The position numbers and the translations under genes are program-made. The notes under the pieces were generated by a model that saw nothing but the letters and a program-made list of their open reading frames with translations, did not search any database and was not told the DNA's origin. Shown piece by piece: positions 1-10,874 of a DNA stretch of 64,000 bases. How positions within the stretch are numbered: position 1 is the stretch's first letter; each line of letters begins with the position of its first letter. Origin of the DNA: Rhododendron vialii (taxonomy: Eukaryota; Streptophyta; Magnoliopsida; Ericales; Ericaceae); the NCBI RefSeq assembly GCF_030253575.1, contig NC_080563.1, positions 38,609,501 to 38,673,500 on the forward strand, read 5' to 3'.

Positions 1-2590
1 TACCGAGCACCGATTTTGGCAAGGTTTGAACCGTTAAAAATCTTGTTAAGTCTTTTTTCTAGCCTAATTAGTATGGATGCAATTTTTTTTGTACATCAAT
101 GTATATGACTATTTTACCCTCACTGAGTCCAAAAATGAATTGTTCTTGTAAAACGCTCGCATTTTCCATCATTTTAAATCGGATAAAGACTGTCTACATA
201 TCGATAATGAGTATTCTCAAAGTACTAAAAGATGGTGGGGTCAAACCATATAAACTAATGGATGTTGGTGTTGGAAGAGTTGGCCGGGAGTAGAGAAATT
301 CAAACATCATTAGAGCCACATAAGTTAAAACATATTTTCACGCCCCTTCCACTCATCCTAAGTTCCATTTGCTACTCCCATTCACAATTCTATGGTACTT
401 TTTCATATTTTATGAGTTCTTGAGATTTGATTTGACTTTCCTCACATCACAAATGCACATAAAAACTGCTTAATTACCCAAATATGCCCAAGAGGTACAC
501 TTTACAAGGCTTTTTAATTTAGGAAACGAAATTGTGATGGTCATGACATTGGTGGTGGAGTGGAGGGGTGGTGCTTTATGATGTGTCAAAATGGTGGTGA
601 TGGTGGAGGAGTAGTAGTCGTGCTAAAGGTTCATGTTGCGGTTTGATTGTCGTGGCAATGAAGTGTTTGTGTTGGTTGTTATGGTAAAGGGAAGGCGGAG
701 GCGATAGGAATGAGGTGTGGTGTCAATGGTGGTAGAAGAGTGGAAGTGTGGTGGAAGTGGTGAAGTTATGGTGGTATATGTGGTCAATTGATGGTGGTGG
801 AGGGGTTGTGTTACAGTGACAATGTTTGTGGCTGAGGGGTGCTACTGCTTCCACGATCTTTGTATATAGTTGTCTATTTTCTACACATTTTTCATAAACT
901 CAACTTTATTATTTGTATAGTCATATTGCACCATCTTTTAGTACTTTGAAATTCATTTTTTATCGATATAAAGAAGGTCTTTATCCGATTTTATAGGAAG
1001 GAGATCCGAGCATTTTACAAGAAAATTTTATTTTTTGACTCAGTGAGGGTAAAATAGTCATATTTTTTATTTACAAAAATGATTGCATCCAAACTAATTG
1101 GGTTACAAAGTAGACTTGACAAGCTTTTTTATGGTTCAAACCTTGCAAAAATCGGAGATCGGGAATGATGGGAACAAACTTGCAAAGTTTGACAAATTGT
1201 GGAGCTCCTAGGCGCCTCAAGCTTAATGTAGTGCGCCCCGCCTGCAAAGAAATGCTCCACAGGCGCATTGAAAGTTCAGAATTTCTTAAATTTCGCGGCC
1301 TTCTTCCGGACACTACCGAACTCCGATTTTGGCAAGCTTTGAACCGTTAAGAAGCTTGTTAAGTCTACTTTCAAACCCTATTAGTATGGATGCAATTTTT
1401 TTTGTACATCAAAATATATGACTATTTTACACTCACTGAGTCCAAAAATGATTTGTTCTTGTAAAACGCTCGCATCTTCGTCATTTTAAATCGGATAAAG
1501 ATCGTCTACATATTGATAAAGAGGATTCTCAAAGTACTAAAATATGGTGGGGTCAAACCATATAAACTAATTTATGTTGGTTTTTTAAGAGTTGGTCAAT
1601 AGTAGACAAATTCAAACATCGTTAGAGCCACATAAGTTAAAATATATTTTCACACCCCTTCCACTCATCCTAAGTTCCATTTGCTACTCGCATTCACAGT
1701 TCTATAGTACTCTTTCACATTTTATGAGTTCTTGAGATTTTATTTGACTTTCCTCACATCACAAATGCACATAAAAACTGCTTAATCACCCGAATATGCC
1801 CAAGAGGTACGCTATACAAGGCTTATTAATTTAGGAAACGAAATTGTGGTGGTCATGATATTGGTGGTGGAGTGGAGGGGTGGTGCTTTAAGATGTGTTA
1901 AAATGGTGGTGGTGGTGGAGTAGTAGTCATGCTAGAGGTGCATGTTGCGGTTTGATTGTCTTGGCGATGAAGTATTTGTGTTGGTTGTTATCGTAAAAGG
2001 AAGTTGGAGGCAGTAGGGATGAGGTGTGGTGTCAATGGTGGTAGAAGAGTGGAAGTGTGGTGGTAGTGGTGAAATTATGGTGGTATATTTGGTCAAGTGA
2101 TGGTGGTGGAGGGGTTGTGTCATAGTGACAGTGTATGTGGCAGAGGGGTGGTACTGCTTCCACGATCTTCGTATGTAGTTGTCTATTTTCTACACATTTT
2201 TCATCCTACGTTCCATTTGCTACTCACATTCACAGTTCTATGGTACCCTTTCATATTTTATGAGTTCTTGAGAATTGATTTGACTTTCCTCGCATCACAA
2301 ATGCACATAAAAACTGCTTAATCACCCGAATATGCCCAAGAGGTATGGTTTACAAGGCTTATTAATTTAGGAAACGAAACTTTGGTGGTCATGACATTGG
2401 TGGTGGAGTGGAGGAGTGGTGCTTTATGATGTGTTAAAATGGTGGTGGTGGTGGAGGAGTAGTAGTCGTGCTAGAGTTGCATGTTGCGGTTTGATTGCCG
2501 TGGCAATGAAGTGTTTGTGTTGGTTGTTATGGTAAAAGGAAGGCGCAGGCAGTAGGGATGAGGTGTGGTATCAATGGTGGTAGAAGATCG
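1..2590. repeat. Tandem palindromic repeat, about 1.3-kb period, with GTGG-rich core
   Basis: Unit 1 (1-1313) and unit 2 (from 1314) both open with CGATTTTGGCAAG and TTTGAACCGTTAA and stay alignable for about 900 bp. A third partial copy (about 2205-2590) repeats the segment seen at 355-730. Within unit 1, about 107-210 is the reverse complement of about 960-1060, so each unit is arm, GTGG-rich core (540-840), inverted arm. A second small palindrome around CCTAGGCGCC and CAGGCGCATTG (1200-1270) joins consecutive units. ORFs here are low-complexity and I do not regard them as genes. Relatives at 4545-7205 and 9330-9810 show a dispersed family. I cannot say whether it derives from a long-TIR DNA transposon or is satellite-like. 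Confidence 0.75.
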
Positions 2591-2813
2591 ATCCCACACA
2601 AATGATTTGAGTAGTTCATTAACGTTAAAATAATTATTTTAGACGTGTTCACGACCAAATAAATATAGTCACTATGAGACGTGGATGTCTTTATAACGTT
2701 GTGCAATCATCTTCCTTACTAACATTGACTACAGTGTCACAAACCAAAGCAATGCTCCCTATCCTTGGTTAATTCTTCTGGCAACCGCGGTGTCCCCTTT
2801 CTCATCGCAAGTC

Positions 2814-3329
2814 ATGAACTTATTCCTGGTTGCCTGACAAAGCAACATGTCTGGCCACGGCAGCACAACCAACGGCACCTGGGACGGCGTCGGCCCACCC
2901 AAATGCGCCCCCAACCCATCGATCCTCAGCCTGGCCCCAAACCTCACGTGGGTTCCTGCGGCCGAGCCACTCCACAGGGACATCAACGTGAACATCACGT
3001 TTGGGGTGGGCCCCGGGATTTCGTTTGCCAATTCGGTATTGGCGAAAGACCTGAGCGTCGGCATGGTGGGATTGGTGCCCTGTGCATTAGGCGGGTCCAA
3101 CATAAGTAGTTGGGGTCAGGGGAGTTTTTTTTATGACCGCTTGGTGAGCAGGGCTAGAGCCACCGTGCAAGGCGGAGGGAAGATCCAGGCGAAGCTATGG
3201 TATCAGGGGGAGAGTGATTTGGAGTTACAAGAGGACGCGGAGTTGTACATGGGGCAACCATCGAAGTTCTTTCAGGATCTAAGATGCGATCTCGAGTCTC
3301 CTTCACTACTAATAATACATGTACACTAA
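2814..3329 (+). pseudogene. SASA/DUF303 carbohydrate esterase fragment (At4g34215-like), truncated
   Basis: Reading from the ATG at 2814, the frame gives MNLFLVA, then TGA at 2835-2837, then QSNMSGHG. The family's catalytic block I is (A)GQSNM with the SGNH-type nucleophile Ser, so the glycine codon appears to have become a stop (GGA to TGA). After the stop, a 160-codon open frame from the Met of QSNM keeps recognisable family segments: WVPAAEPLH, VGPGISFAN, GLVPCALGGSNISSW and the block III motif WYQGESD. It stops at 3329 after the LIIHVH segment, so the C-terminal third with the DxxH catalytic Asp/His is missing. Intact relatives are about 260 residues and are presumed polysaccharide deacetylases. 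With a nonsense codon and no C-terminus it should be non-functional. A start at 2847 downstream of the stop would lose the upstream beta-strand. Confidence 0.72.
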
Positions 3330-4350
3330 TTGGACTACCTTTCAGAATTCACATCTTAGTATTGATTCATTTGGATGAGTCGATCCTACACACCCATGTA
3401 GCGGACCACAATTGATTGAGAAACAAGACTCGGTTTGGTTTGGTTAGTCGATGCTCTACAAACTCAAATAAATCTCGGTACACAGCAAAATTGACAATAG
3501 ACTTTCTGGTAAGAAATTGCCGAGCTTCATAAATAGCAACATGGATGTTCTCACTTAGGCCCCCTCCGTGCCAATGGGCCTTTGGCTCAGCGGCATAGAG
3601 AGGTCTCATATTCGAGTAGATGGAGCTAAGTCCAGCTTGCTGTTGAAGCTTTTGTAATATGGTTTACCAACTCACCAACGAGTAGATGGAGCTAAGTCCA
3701 GCTTGTTGTCGAAGTTTTTGTAATATGGTTTACCAACTCACCAACGCTACCTTGGCCACAAGAAAGAGCATACAAGATTACCAGTTGGAGGAGTTGGTCT
3801 TTTGGTATTAAGGAAGTATAAAAATAAAAAGGACCTGGACCGAGCCAGAATCAAGCATAGCTAAAAGAATCCTGACGGGGCTCTGGACGGGACATGACTG
3901 GAGACAAATTTGACCCTTGTAACATAAGCACAAAGTGCCCGTTCTCTGAAAAGTTTACCACTAAAATAGCGGCCCAAAAAACCATCAAAAGTCAAGGAAC
4001 TCAAAAGACGTCATGCCACGAAAAAAAATTAAAACTACGAGCAAAGAGCAAGTGAGAAGAGCCCAGTTGAAAATGTACATGATCCATAACAATCTTATGA
4101 TTTTTGTTGGTACATTGCATTGGCATCAGCACAAGGCCATTTTCTTGAGCAAGTGAGAGGAGCCCAGTTGGGATTAGACCTTGAAAATGTGAAATGTGTT
4201 GATGCCCAGGGATTGGAGCTGGAACCGGACAACCTGCACCTAACCACTCGAGCTGAGGTTCAACTCGGTATGATTTTGGCCGATTCATTCCTCTAGACCC
4301 GATCAAGCCCCCCTTGAGAATAATGCCCCCCATAAGATTTCGTAAATTAC
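3330..4350. other. Intergenic, with 66-bp tandem duplication
   Basis: No coding sequence is supported. A segment starting GAGTAGATGGAGCTAAGTCC is present twice back to back (about 3613-3678 and 3679-3745) with a few mismatches. Just upstream (3570-3615), TTGGCTCAGCGG followed by TATTCGAG resembles a degenerate tRNA-type A box/B box pair and could be a SINE remnant; this is weak. Confidence 0.4.
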
Positions 4351-5998
4351 GTCGGCGACCTTCCCCACAATCCCCCTGTAATTAGTTCTTTGATTCTTAG
4401 CGAAGAAAAAAAATTGAAATATAAACATCAGCAGAGGGAAACGTTACAGGGGAGGCTTTCGGATTTCCCAATTGCGTCGTAAATTTTGGTGGGAGCGTCA
4501 GACCAATTCGATCTATGCATTTAGTGGCTCCAACGATCTTTGAGTTGGTCTAATCTTGACTAATTTTTCATATACCAAAATACATTGTTTTTATGATTCA
4601 ATCCCACAATCTTTTAGCATTTTCAATACCCTTTATATCAATATAAAGTAGGCTTCGTTCCGGTTTAATGTTGGCATGATTCAAGGATTTTCCCAATATA
4701 GGTTATTTTCGACAAGTTGAGAATAAAATTGTCATATATTTTGATGTAAAATAAATTTGGGAGTCAAACTAATTTGGTTAATTAGAAAGTAGGATAGACA
4801 AGCTTTCCAACGGTTCAAACCACGTGCAAATCGGAGTTCGGAATTGCCCGTGACAAAGCCGCAAAGTTTGGTTAGTATAGAAATATCGAGGTCACGCCTG
4901 GGCGCAATAGGATGCGCCTGGGGAGCATGCACTTGCGCCTGAGGCGCATTGAAACTCGAAAATTGTTCAAACTTTGCGGGTTTATTCCGGATACTCCCGA
5001 ACTCCGATTTTTGCAAGGTTGGAATCGTTGTAAAGCATGTTGAGTTTAATTTCTAACCCAAGTAGTTTAAATTTTAAAATATTTGTACATTTAAAACTAT
5101 GACCAATTTACTCTCAGAGAGTTGAATAGTAAATTGTTTCAGTAAAATACTCGCATCTCCCTCATTTTTAATTGGATAAAGACCTATTGTTTATCAATAA
5201 CGAGGATTTTGAAAGTACTAAAAGTTGGTGAAATCCAATCATAAAAATAATTCTTTTATTTTCTGAAAATTGGGTAGTAAGAAGACTATAAACCTCATCG
5301 AAGTACTCCCACTACTCCACCACCAACATTGTCACCATAATACAACCCCTCCACCTCCATCCCTTCACCACCTACACCAACATCACTTCACCATCACTAC
5401 CACCACAGTTCCACTCTGCTACCACCATTGGCACTGCATCTCAACCCTACCACCTCCGTTTTCATTTAACCACTGTCACAAACACGCACGGCCATAACTT
5501 CACTGCTACGACGATCACACCACCCCATTCAACACCACCACGACTACTACACTTCCACGTCATCATCATTTTAGGACCACATGCATAACCGCAGGCCTCC
5601 ACTCCACCATCGGAACCCTTATTTACTTCACCACTACTATTGACATTAATTATTTTACCGGCATTATAAATTCAACGAAAATTGAGAATAACGATTGAGA
5701 ATATTCTTGATGTTTTCAATCTATAGCAAGGATTTGCGCCTGAGGCGCATTGAAACTCGAAAATTGTTCAAACTTTGCATGTTTATCCCGGACATTTCCA
5801 AATTTCGATTTTCACAAGGTTGGAAACGTTAAAAAGCTTGTTGAGTATAATTTCTTACCTGAGGAGTCTAAATCTATAATTATTTGGACATTGAAAGATA
5901 TGATCAATTTACACTCAGAGAGTTGAAAAGAAAATATTTCAGTAAAAAACTCGTTTCTCCCTCATTTTAAATCGGTTAAAAACCTATTATATATCGAT
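4350..5998. repeat. Dispersed copy of the GTGG-core palindromic repeat, opposite orientation, left part
   Basis: The left arm (about 4545-5260) is itself a palindrome centred near 4910 (GCGCC/GGCGC). The core (5300-5640) is CCACC-rich, the reverse complement of the GTGG core seen at 540-840. The right arm (5730-5998) is cut by the MULE-type element that follows and resumes at 7159-7205. The leading 4352-4440 block (ACAATCCCCCTGTAATTAG) recurs at about 9140-9220, so the flank belongs to the repeated unit too. ORFs here read through repeat sequence only. Confidence 0.65.
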
Positions 5999-7158
5999 GG
6001 GAAAAAAACCGAAATGGTCCCTGTAGTTAAGTGTTTGTGTCAACTTAGTCCCTATCATTTTAATTGGCTCGATTTACACTCTGTACTTTCCCTTTTGTTC
6101 CAACTTGGTCCAATTACTAACTGTCGTTAGCCTTTTTAATGCCAAACGCGAATAGGCCCCTTTTCTGGGGTTAAAATAATAATTCTCCTATTCCCCTCTG
6201 TGAGACTACTCAAACTTCAACATCCCTAATTAGGAATCAGTGCATGGGCCAAGTGTAGGAAAATGAATGGAAAGACCAGGCATTATTTTTTGTAACCATT
6301 TGGGCTGTTAAGTTAGGTTTAATGTAACCTAGTTGAGTGGTTTTTTTTATGTCTATGTATTAGGTTATGACTTGCTAAATTTGGAACTGAGTTTATGTAA
6401 TATTCTGACTTTTGAACATGGTTTCTTTATCATGTTGTGACTTTTGGATCTATATCATATTGTGACTTTTGGACATAGTTCTATATGCATTTTCAAGTTG
6501 TGTTCTTTTGAACTTAACTTAAATCTTGAAATTTTGTCCATATTTGAATTTTTTTTTGCATTTGTAAATTTTGCGCCAAACTTTTTATGGGTTATTGATT
6601 CATCTCAACGAAAAAAAAAATTTACTTTTTCAATTCCTTTCGTCGAGACGAATCAATAACCCACAAAAGTTTTGCGCAAAACTAACAAATGTGGAAAAAA
6701 AAATCAAATAAGGACAATTTTCAGATTTAAGTTAAGTTCAAAGTACTATGCAGAAAAATAAAGCATCTTAGTATTAATACCAGTGATTATATTGCCTCAT
6801 GGCTGATCATGAAAATGCTGAAATGGAGGGCAACTTTTTTTTTTTGTAGAAAACTATAACCAAATTTTGCTCATTACCAAAATCCAAACTTAATACCAGT
6901 GATCAACATTAGGAATGGGAGAATGAGTTGTATTTTGGTTCAGAGGTATATTAAGGCAAGAAGGGAGTAGGAGAATTATTGTTTTAACCCCAGAAAAGAG
7001 ACCCATTCTCGTTTGGCGTTAAAAAGGCTAACGACAGTTAGTAATTGGACCAAATTGGAACAAAATGAAAATACATAGTGTAAATCAAGCCAATTTAAAC
7101 TGTAAGGACCAAGCTGACACAAACAATTAACCATAGGGACCATTTCGGTTTTTTCCCC
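5999..7158. mobile_element. MULE-type non-autonomous element with about 180-bp terminal inverted repeats
   Basis: The ends are GGGAAAAAAACCGAAATGG on the left and CCATTTCGGTTTTTTCCCC on the right. The inverted similarity continues about 180 bp (GGTCCCT, then the CTAACTGTCGTTAG block). Both sides are flanked by the identical 9-bp TATATCGAT (5990-5998 and 7159-7167), the duplication length of Mutator-like elements. No transposase ORF is present, so mobilisation in trans is inferred. The interior holds a second inverted repeat (6570-6690) around GGGTTATTGATTC and GAATCAATAACCC. The element interrupts the right arm of the surrounding palindromic repeat, so it is younger than that copy. Confidence 0.85.
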
Positions 7159-7820
7159 TATATCGATAAAGAGAAGATTTTCAAAGTGCCAGAAGTTAGT
7201 GAAATCCAATCCTAGGGTTAGGTATATGGATAGGGCTTTTTCTCTTCATTCGATTTTCCCAGTTGCGTCGTGCATTTGGTGGTAGCGTCGGACCACCTCC
7301 ATTTTTCTACTAGCTGAGCAAATCATCCGTGCAAAATATTAGATTGCTCAGATATTGATAGTTTCATAATCAGAAAACATCTTTCTTCAAAAGAAGAAAA
7401 AAAAAAAACAGATGTTCAACCTTATGAGCCATTGATTCTTTCATGGCAAAGGACTTTGCACTACAAGGTTCCTGGAATCCTTTCGATGGTCCGTCTTCAA
7501 ATCTCCATCCACCTAATTCGTTAAGCAGCAGAATTTATCGATTGCGGATTGGAACGAACACAGTTGATAGAGGGCCTCAACTGAGAATATTTCTCTGATG
7601 AAGTCAGGACAAACAATGTGGTCTTTCTCCTTAATTCCAAAGTGAAATCTATATAATATGGAGCAGCATTTTTTGAATTCTCTATATTTTGGGCCATTGG
7701 ATTTGTACATATTTATTCTATAGCTGAGATTTACGAGTATAAGACTAGAAATATACTTGGAAATAATGAATATTTGCAAGAAGGATGAATGAAAAACTAA
7801 AATTAATGTTTCATAATTTT
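7159..7820. other. Repeat remnant and unassigned intergenic DNA
   Basis: 7159-7205 is the resumed arm of the interrupted palindromic repeat, and about 7250-7300 matches the block also seen near 4450-4500 and 9240-9290. The rest (7300-7820) is AT-rich with short scattered ORFs that look like nothing known. Confidence 0.4.
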
Positions 7821-8099
7821 GCCCGCTTCAAATTGCATTTGGCCGCATCAAATAACTCTTGGCCGCCACTAATTACTTTATGGTCTCACAATTCTACACG
7901 GCCAAGTGCAATTACAAGCGGCCAATTGCAATTCTTTGCGGTGAAGAGCAATTCTACGTGGCCAATAGTAATTCGATGCGGCCAAGTGCAATTCGATGCG
8001 GCCAAGAGTAATTTGTAGCGGCCAAGTGCAATTCGTAGCGGCCAAGTGCAATTCGTAACGACCAAGTGCAATTCGATGCGGCCTAGAGTAATTTGTAAT
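7821..8099. repeat. 20-bp minisatellite, about 14 units
   Basis: Units of 20 bp with consensus close to GGCCAAGTGCAATTCGATGC repeat with little length change; one unit near 7881 is 19 bp. Because 20 is not a multiple of 3, all minus-strand frames read similar peptide repeats, which explains the two overlapping Trp-Pro-rich ORFs here. They are not considered genes. Confidence 0.85.
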
Positions 8100-9130
8100 A
8101 CTCCTCTCACATAAAGTGAAACCATATGCATATCTGGAACTCACCTCTCCCATCTCCCACCGGCCACCACCTAACGAAGAAGAAAACCCACTCTGCCCAC
8201 CCCCCCCCCCCTCAGATTCTCCTCTCTCAAATAAATTTCACCCATCAATCTCCCCCTTATTCGGATTTTCTGCGCGATTCTAGGGTTCTTAGGTTTGGGG
8301 AATTCGAAATCCCCTCTCTTCTCTGTGACTGATGTACGGCAGTGGAGTTGGGGGTTTATGATGGTGACGAGTAGTGGTTGGGGTTATGGATGGCGACACG
8401 ATTGAGGTAAGGGCTTGGTTCTCATACGATTTGCATTGGGGTTTGAATTCCGAATTGGGGGATTGAAATCCAAAATTGGGGGTTTGAGGTTAGGGTTTTA
8501 ATTTCGAATTTAGGGGTTTCTAACATTGGGGTTCTGAAATTCGAAATTGGTGTGTTTGGGATTTTGAATTCGGGTTTGTGTTGGCGGTGATTGGTGGTGT
8601 TGACTGGTGGTGGTAGTGAAACGGGTGATGATGTTTCGCAGTGATTGCGGTGGGAGTGGTGACTGATGGCGGTTTGTGGTTATTTAAGGTGGTTTCTGGT
8701 GGTTAGTGTAGTGGCTGATGGTTTTTGGTGGTTTGTGGTGATGATAGCTTGTGGTGGTCTGAGTTTCTGGTGGTGGTGGTGACATGGGAGATGAGAGAGA
8801 GACGGATTTTGAGAAATTAGAGGGGAATAATGGCTGAATGTACAAATATACCCCTCAAAATTGGTCATGTGCTGGGCTGATCATTTTTTGTCCAAAAACA
8901 TTAACGGAAGCCGACGGAGGGTTGACATTGGAACAAATTCAAAACTAGAAATATTTATTTGTCCAAATTGAAAGGTAAAAGACCAAATTGAATTTTCGCT
9001 TAAAGTCGAAGAGATATAAGAGAAATTTTCCCTATTTTATATTACTTGCAGTTTCACCCTTCTTTGAGCTAGTTGTCAAAAAGTTTTGAGGAAGCTATTG
9101 AGTTTTGAATGGAACATAACTGGGTTCGTA
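8100..9130. other. Low-complexity GT-rich region, no supported gene
   Basis: 8140-8340 is pyrimidine-rich with an 11-base C run near 8201 and CTAGGGTTC, reminiscent of a plant 5' leader. 8340-8780 is rich in GGTGGTGG and near-repeats of AATTGGGGG. About 8830-9040 (ATATACCCCTCAAAATTGG to AGAGAAATTTTCCC) resembles the end of a DNA element, but no partner end was found. No coding exon could be supported. Confidence 0.3.
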
Positions 9131-9810
9131 ATTACCTCGGTGACCTTCCCCACAATCCCCCTGTAATTAGTTCTTTGATTGTTCAGTAAACAAAAAAATT
9201 GAAATACAAACATCAGTTGAGGGATATCTTACAGGGAGGCATTCAGTTTTCCCAATTGTGTCGTACATTTGGTGAGAGCATCGGACCACTTCTTTACATT
9301 TAGTGACTCCAACGATTTTTGAGTTGGTCTAATCTTGACAATTTTTTCATAAACCAAAAAAAAAAATATTTTTATGATTCGATCACACTATGTTTTAGTA
9401 CTTTGAATACCTTATTTATCAATATAAATTAGGTTTCGCTCCAGTTTAATGTTGGTGTGATTCAATGACTTTCCAAATATTAGTTATTTTTTGACCAGTT
9501 TGAGTGTGAAATTATTATATCTTCTGATGTATAAACAATTTGGGAGTCAAACTAATTTGTTTAGGAAGTAGACTAGACAAACTTTCTAACGATTCAAATC
9601 ACGTACAAATCAGAGTTTAGGAGAGCCCGTGACAAGGCCGCAAATTTGGTTAGTTTTGAAATTTCAAGGTTGCAGCTCGGGCACATGGATTTGTGCATGA
9701 GGCACATTGAAACTCGAAAATTGTTCAAGCTTTGCGGGTTTATCCCAGACATTCCCAAACTCCGATTTTAGCAGGGTTGGAACCGTTGAAAAGCTTGTTG
9801 AGTCTAAAGG
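9130..9810. repeat. Partial copy of the GTGG-core palindromic repeat (arm only)
   Basis: 9130-9300 matches 4350-4510, and 9330-9800 matches the arm at 4545-5040, including TTGTTCAAGCTTTGCGGG and GGTTGGAACCGTTGAAAAGC. The GTGG core is absent. The region ends where segmental copy A begins. Confidence 0.65.
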
Positions 9811-10277
9811 AAACAGTTTTACATAATGTGTATATAATAGTTATGCCCATTCAAAGGCATGATATACCTACATTATGGAGTTCTTATGTTTTCAGTTAAA
9901 ATTTCCTTGAACTAGATGCATATGATTCTTCATTGCTTTTTTGGTATTGCTAATTGATAAATAGCAAGGCGTGGTCGTTTAATAAAATTTCCCTCCCAAC
10001 AAAAAAAAAAATAGCAAGGCATAGTCTATGACAAGGGCAGCCACATTTCATATTCAGATTTTTTTTCCCACAAATAGGCGAACGAGCATGAACCAGAGAT
10101 GATTGGACAAACCGATGACACAGATGAAAGAACTCACAGTACCATTCTCGATTCAAAAGATCCCCAAAGCTCTTAAATAGAGTGCAAAAAGGTCAAACCA
10201 AGCCACCATATGTCTGTTTACGGTCCCTCAAGGTCTGGAGATACTTAAGCTTGGTTGCATGTTAATGACCTTTGAAG

Positions 10278-10360
10278 CTAAGCTAACTTTTCACGGACTT
10301 GCATATAGCCCAAGTGAAGCTTTCCTCCAAAGTGATTAGCTAAACGACGGTCACTGAAGA
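10278..10360 (-). pseudogene. LUC7-like zinc-finger exon, copy A (decayed)
   Basis: Minus-strand translation gives FSDRRLANHFGGKLHLGYM and then QVREKLA before an in-frame TAG at 10278-10280. This is the second, C2H2-type zinc finger of LUC7 family U1-snRNP splicing proteins, whose consensus is close to DRRLADHFGGKLHLGY. Compared with copy C the codon after LA has become a stop (GAG to TAG), and the upstream acceptor reads TGTGG instead of TGTAG. No other LUC7 exons were found nearby, so this is an isolated, probably dead exon. Confidence 0.65.
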
Positions 10361-10471
10361 CCACATAAAACATCAAAATAGCATCACTAAAGAAGATCTT
10401 TCAACGGATAATTAAGAAGGTAATACATTAGCCCCATAAATTTAGAGCTGCTAATAACATGATCGACAAGC

Positions 10472-10874
10472 CAATGTTCTAAATACCGTATCGGTCAGGG
10501 TACCGGTTTTCCTACTGGTACGGTACGTACCGGTACCGGTCAAATACCGGGTACCGTTTCGGATTGATCGCTATTAGTGTTATTTTCTTACTTAAAAGAA
10601 TTTATAGTATAATATACACTTTTTTAAAATAAATAAAAAATAAAAAATCCGGTATTTGTCCGGTACCATCCGGTATTTGCCCGGTACCGTCCGGTATTTG
10701 TCCGGTACCGTCCGGTATTGTCCGGTACTTGAAGAAAAAAATAAATTTAAAAGTAGTCCGGTACCATCCGGTACTGACCGGTATTTGAGCCGGAACGAAA
10801 TTAGAGGTGTAGGGTACCGGATTTTGTCAAAAACGGTACGTACCGGCCGGTACGGAACGGTATTAATAACATTG
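10472..10874. mobile_element. hAT-type MITE rich in GGTACCGG
   Basis: The ends are CAATGTTCTAAATACCG and CGGTATTAATAACATTG, imperfect inverted repeats. Near-identical 8-bp flanks, CGACAAGC (10464-10471) and CAACAAGC (10875-10882), match the hAT duplication length. Segmental copy C has the uninterrupted site (CTACAAGCGTAAAAC, about 22203-22217). The body is packed with GGTACCGG/CCGGTA motifs in both orientations, so it can fold back. The two ORFs across it are by-products of that repetition. Confidence 0.85.

Noticed and set aside
2759..3109. Overlapping 114-aa ORFs on both strands across the esterase fragment
   Set aside because: They are frame shadows of the esterase pseudogene; only the frame through 2847-3329 has family motifs.
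6444..6659. 71-aa Phe-rich ORF
   Set aside because: Falls inside the MULE-type MITE and crosses its internal hairpin.
7878..8153. Two repetitive minus-strand ORFs (91 and 81 aa)
   Set aside because: They read through a 20-bp minisatellite; the repetition explains the absence of stops.
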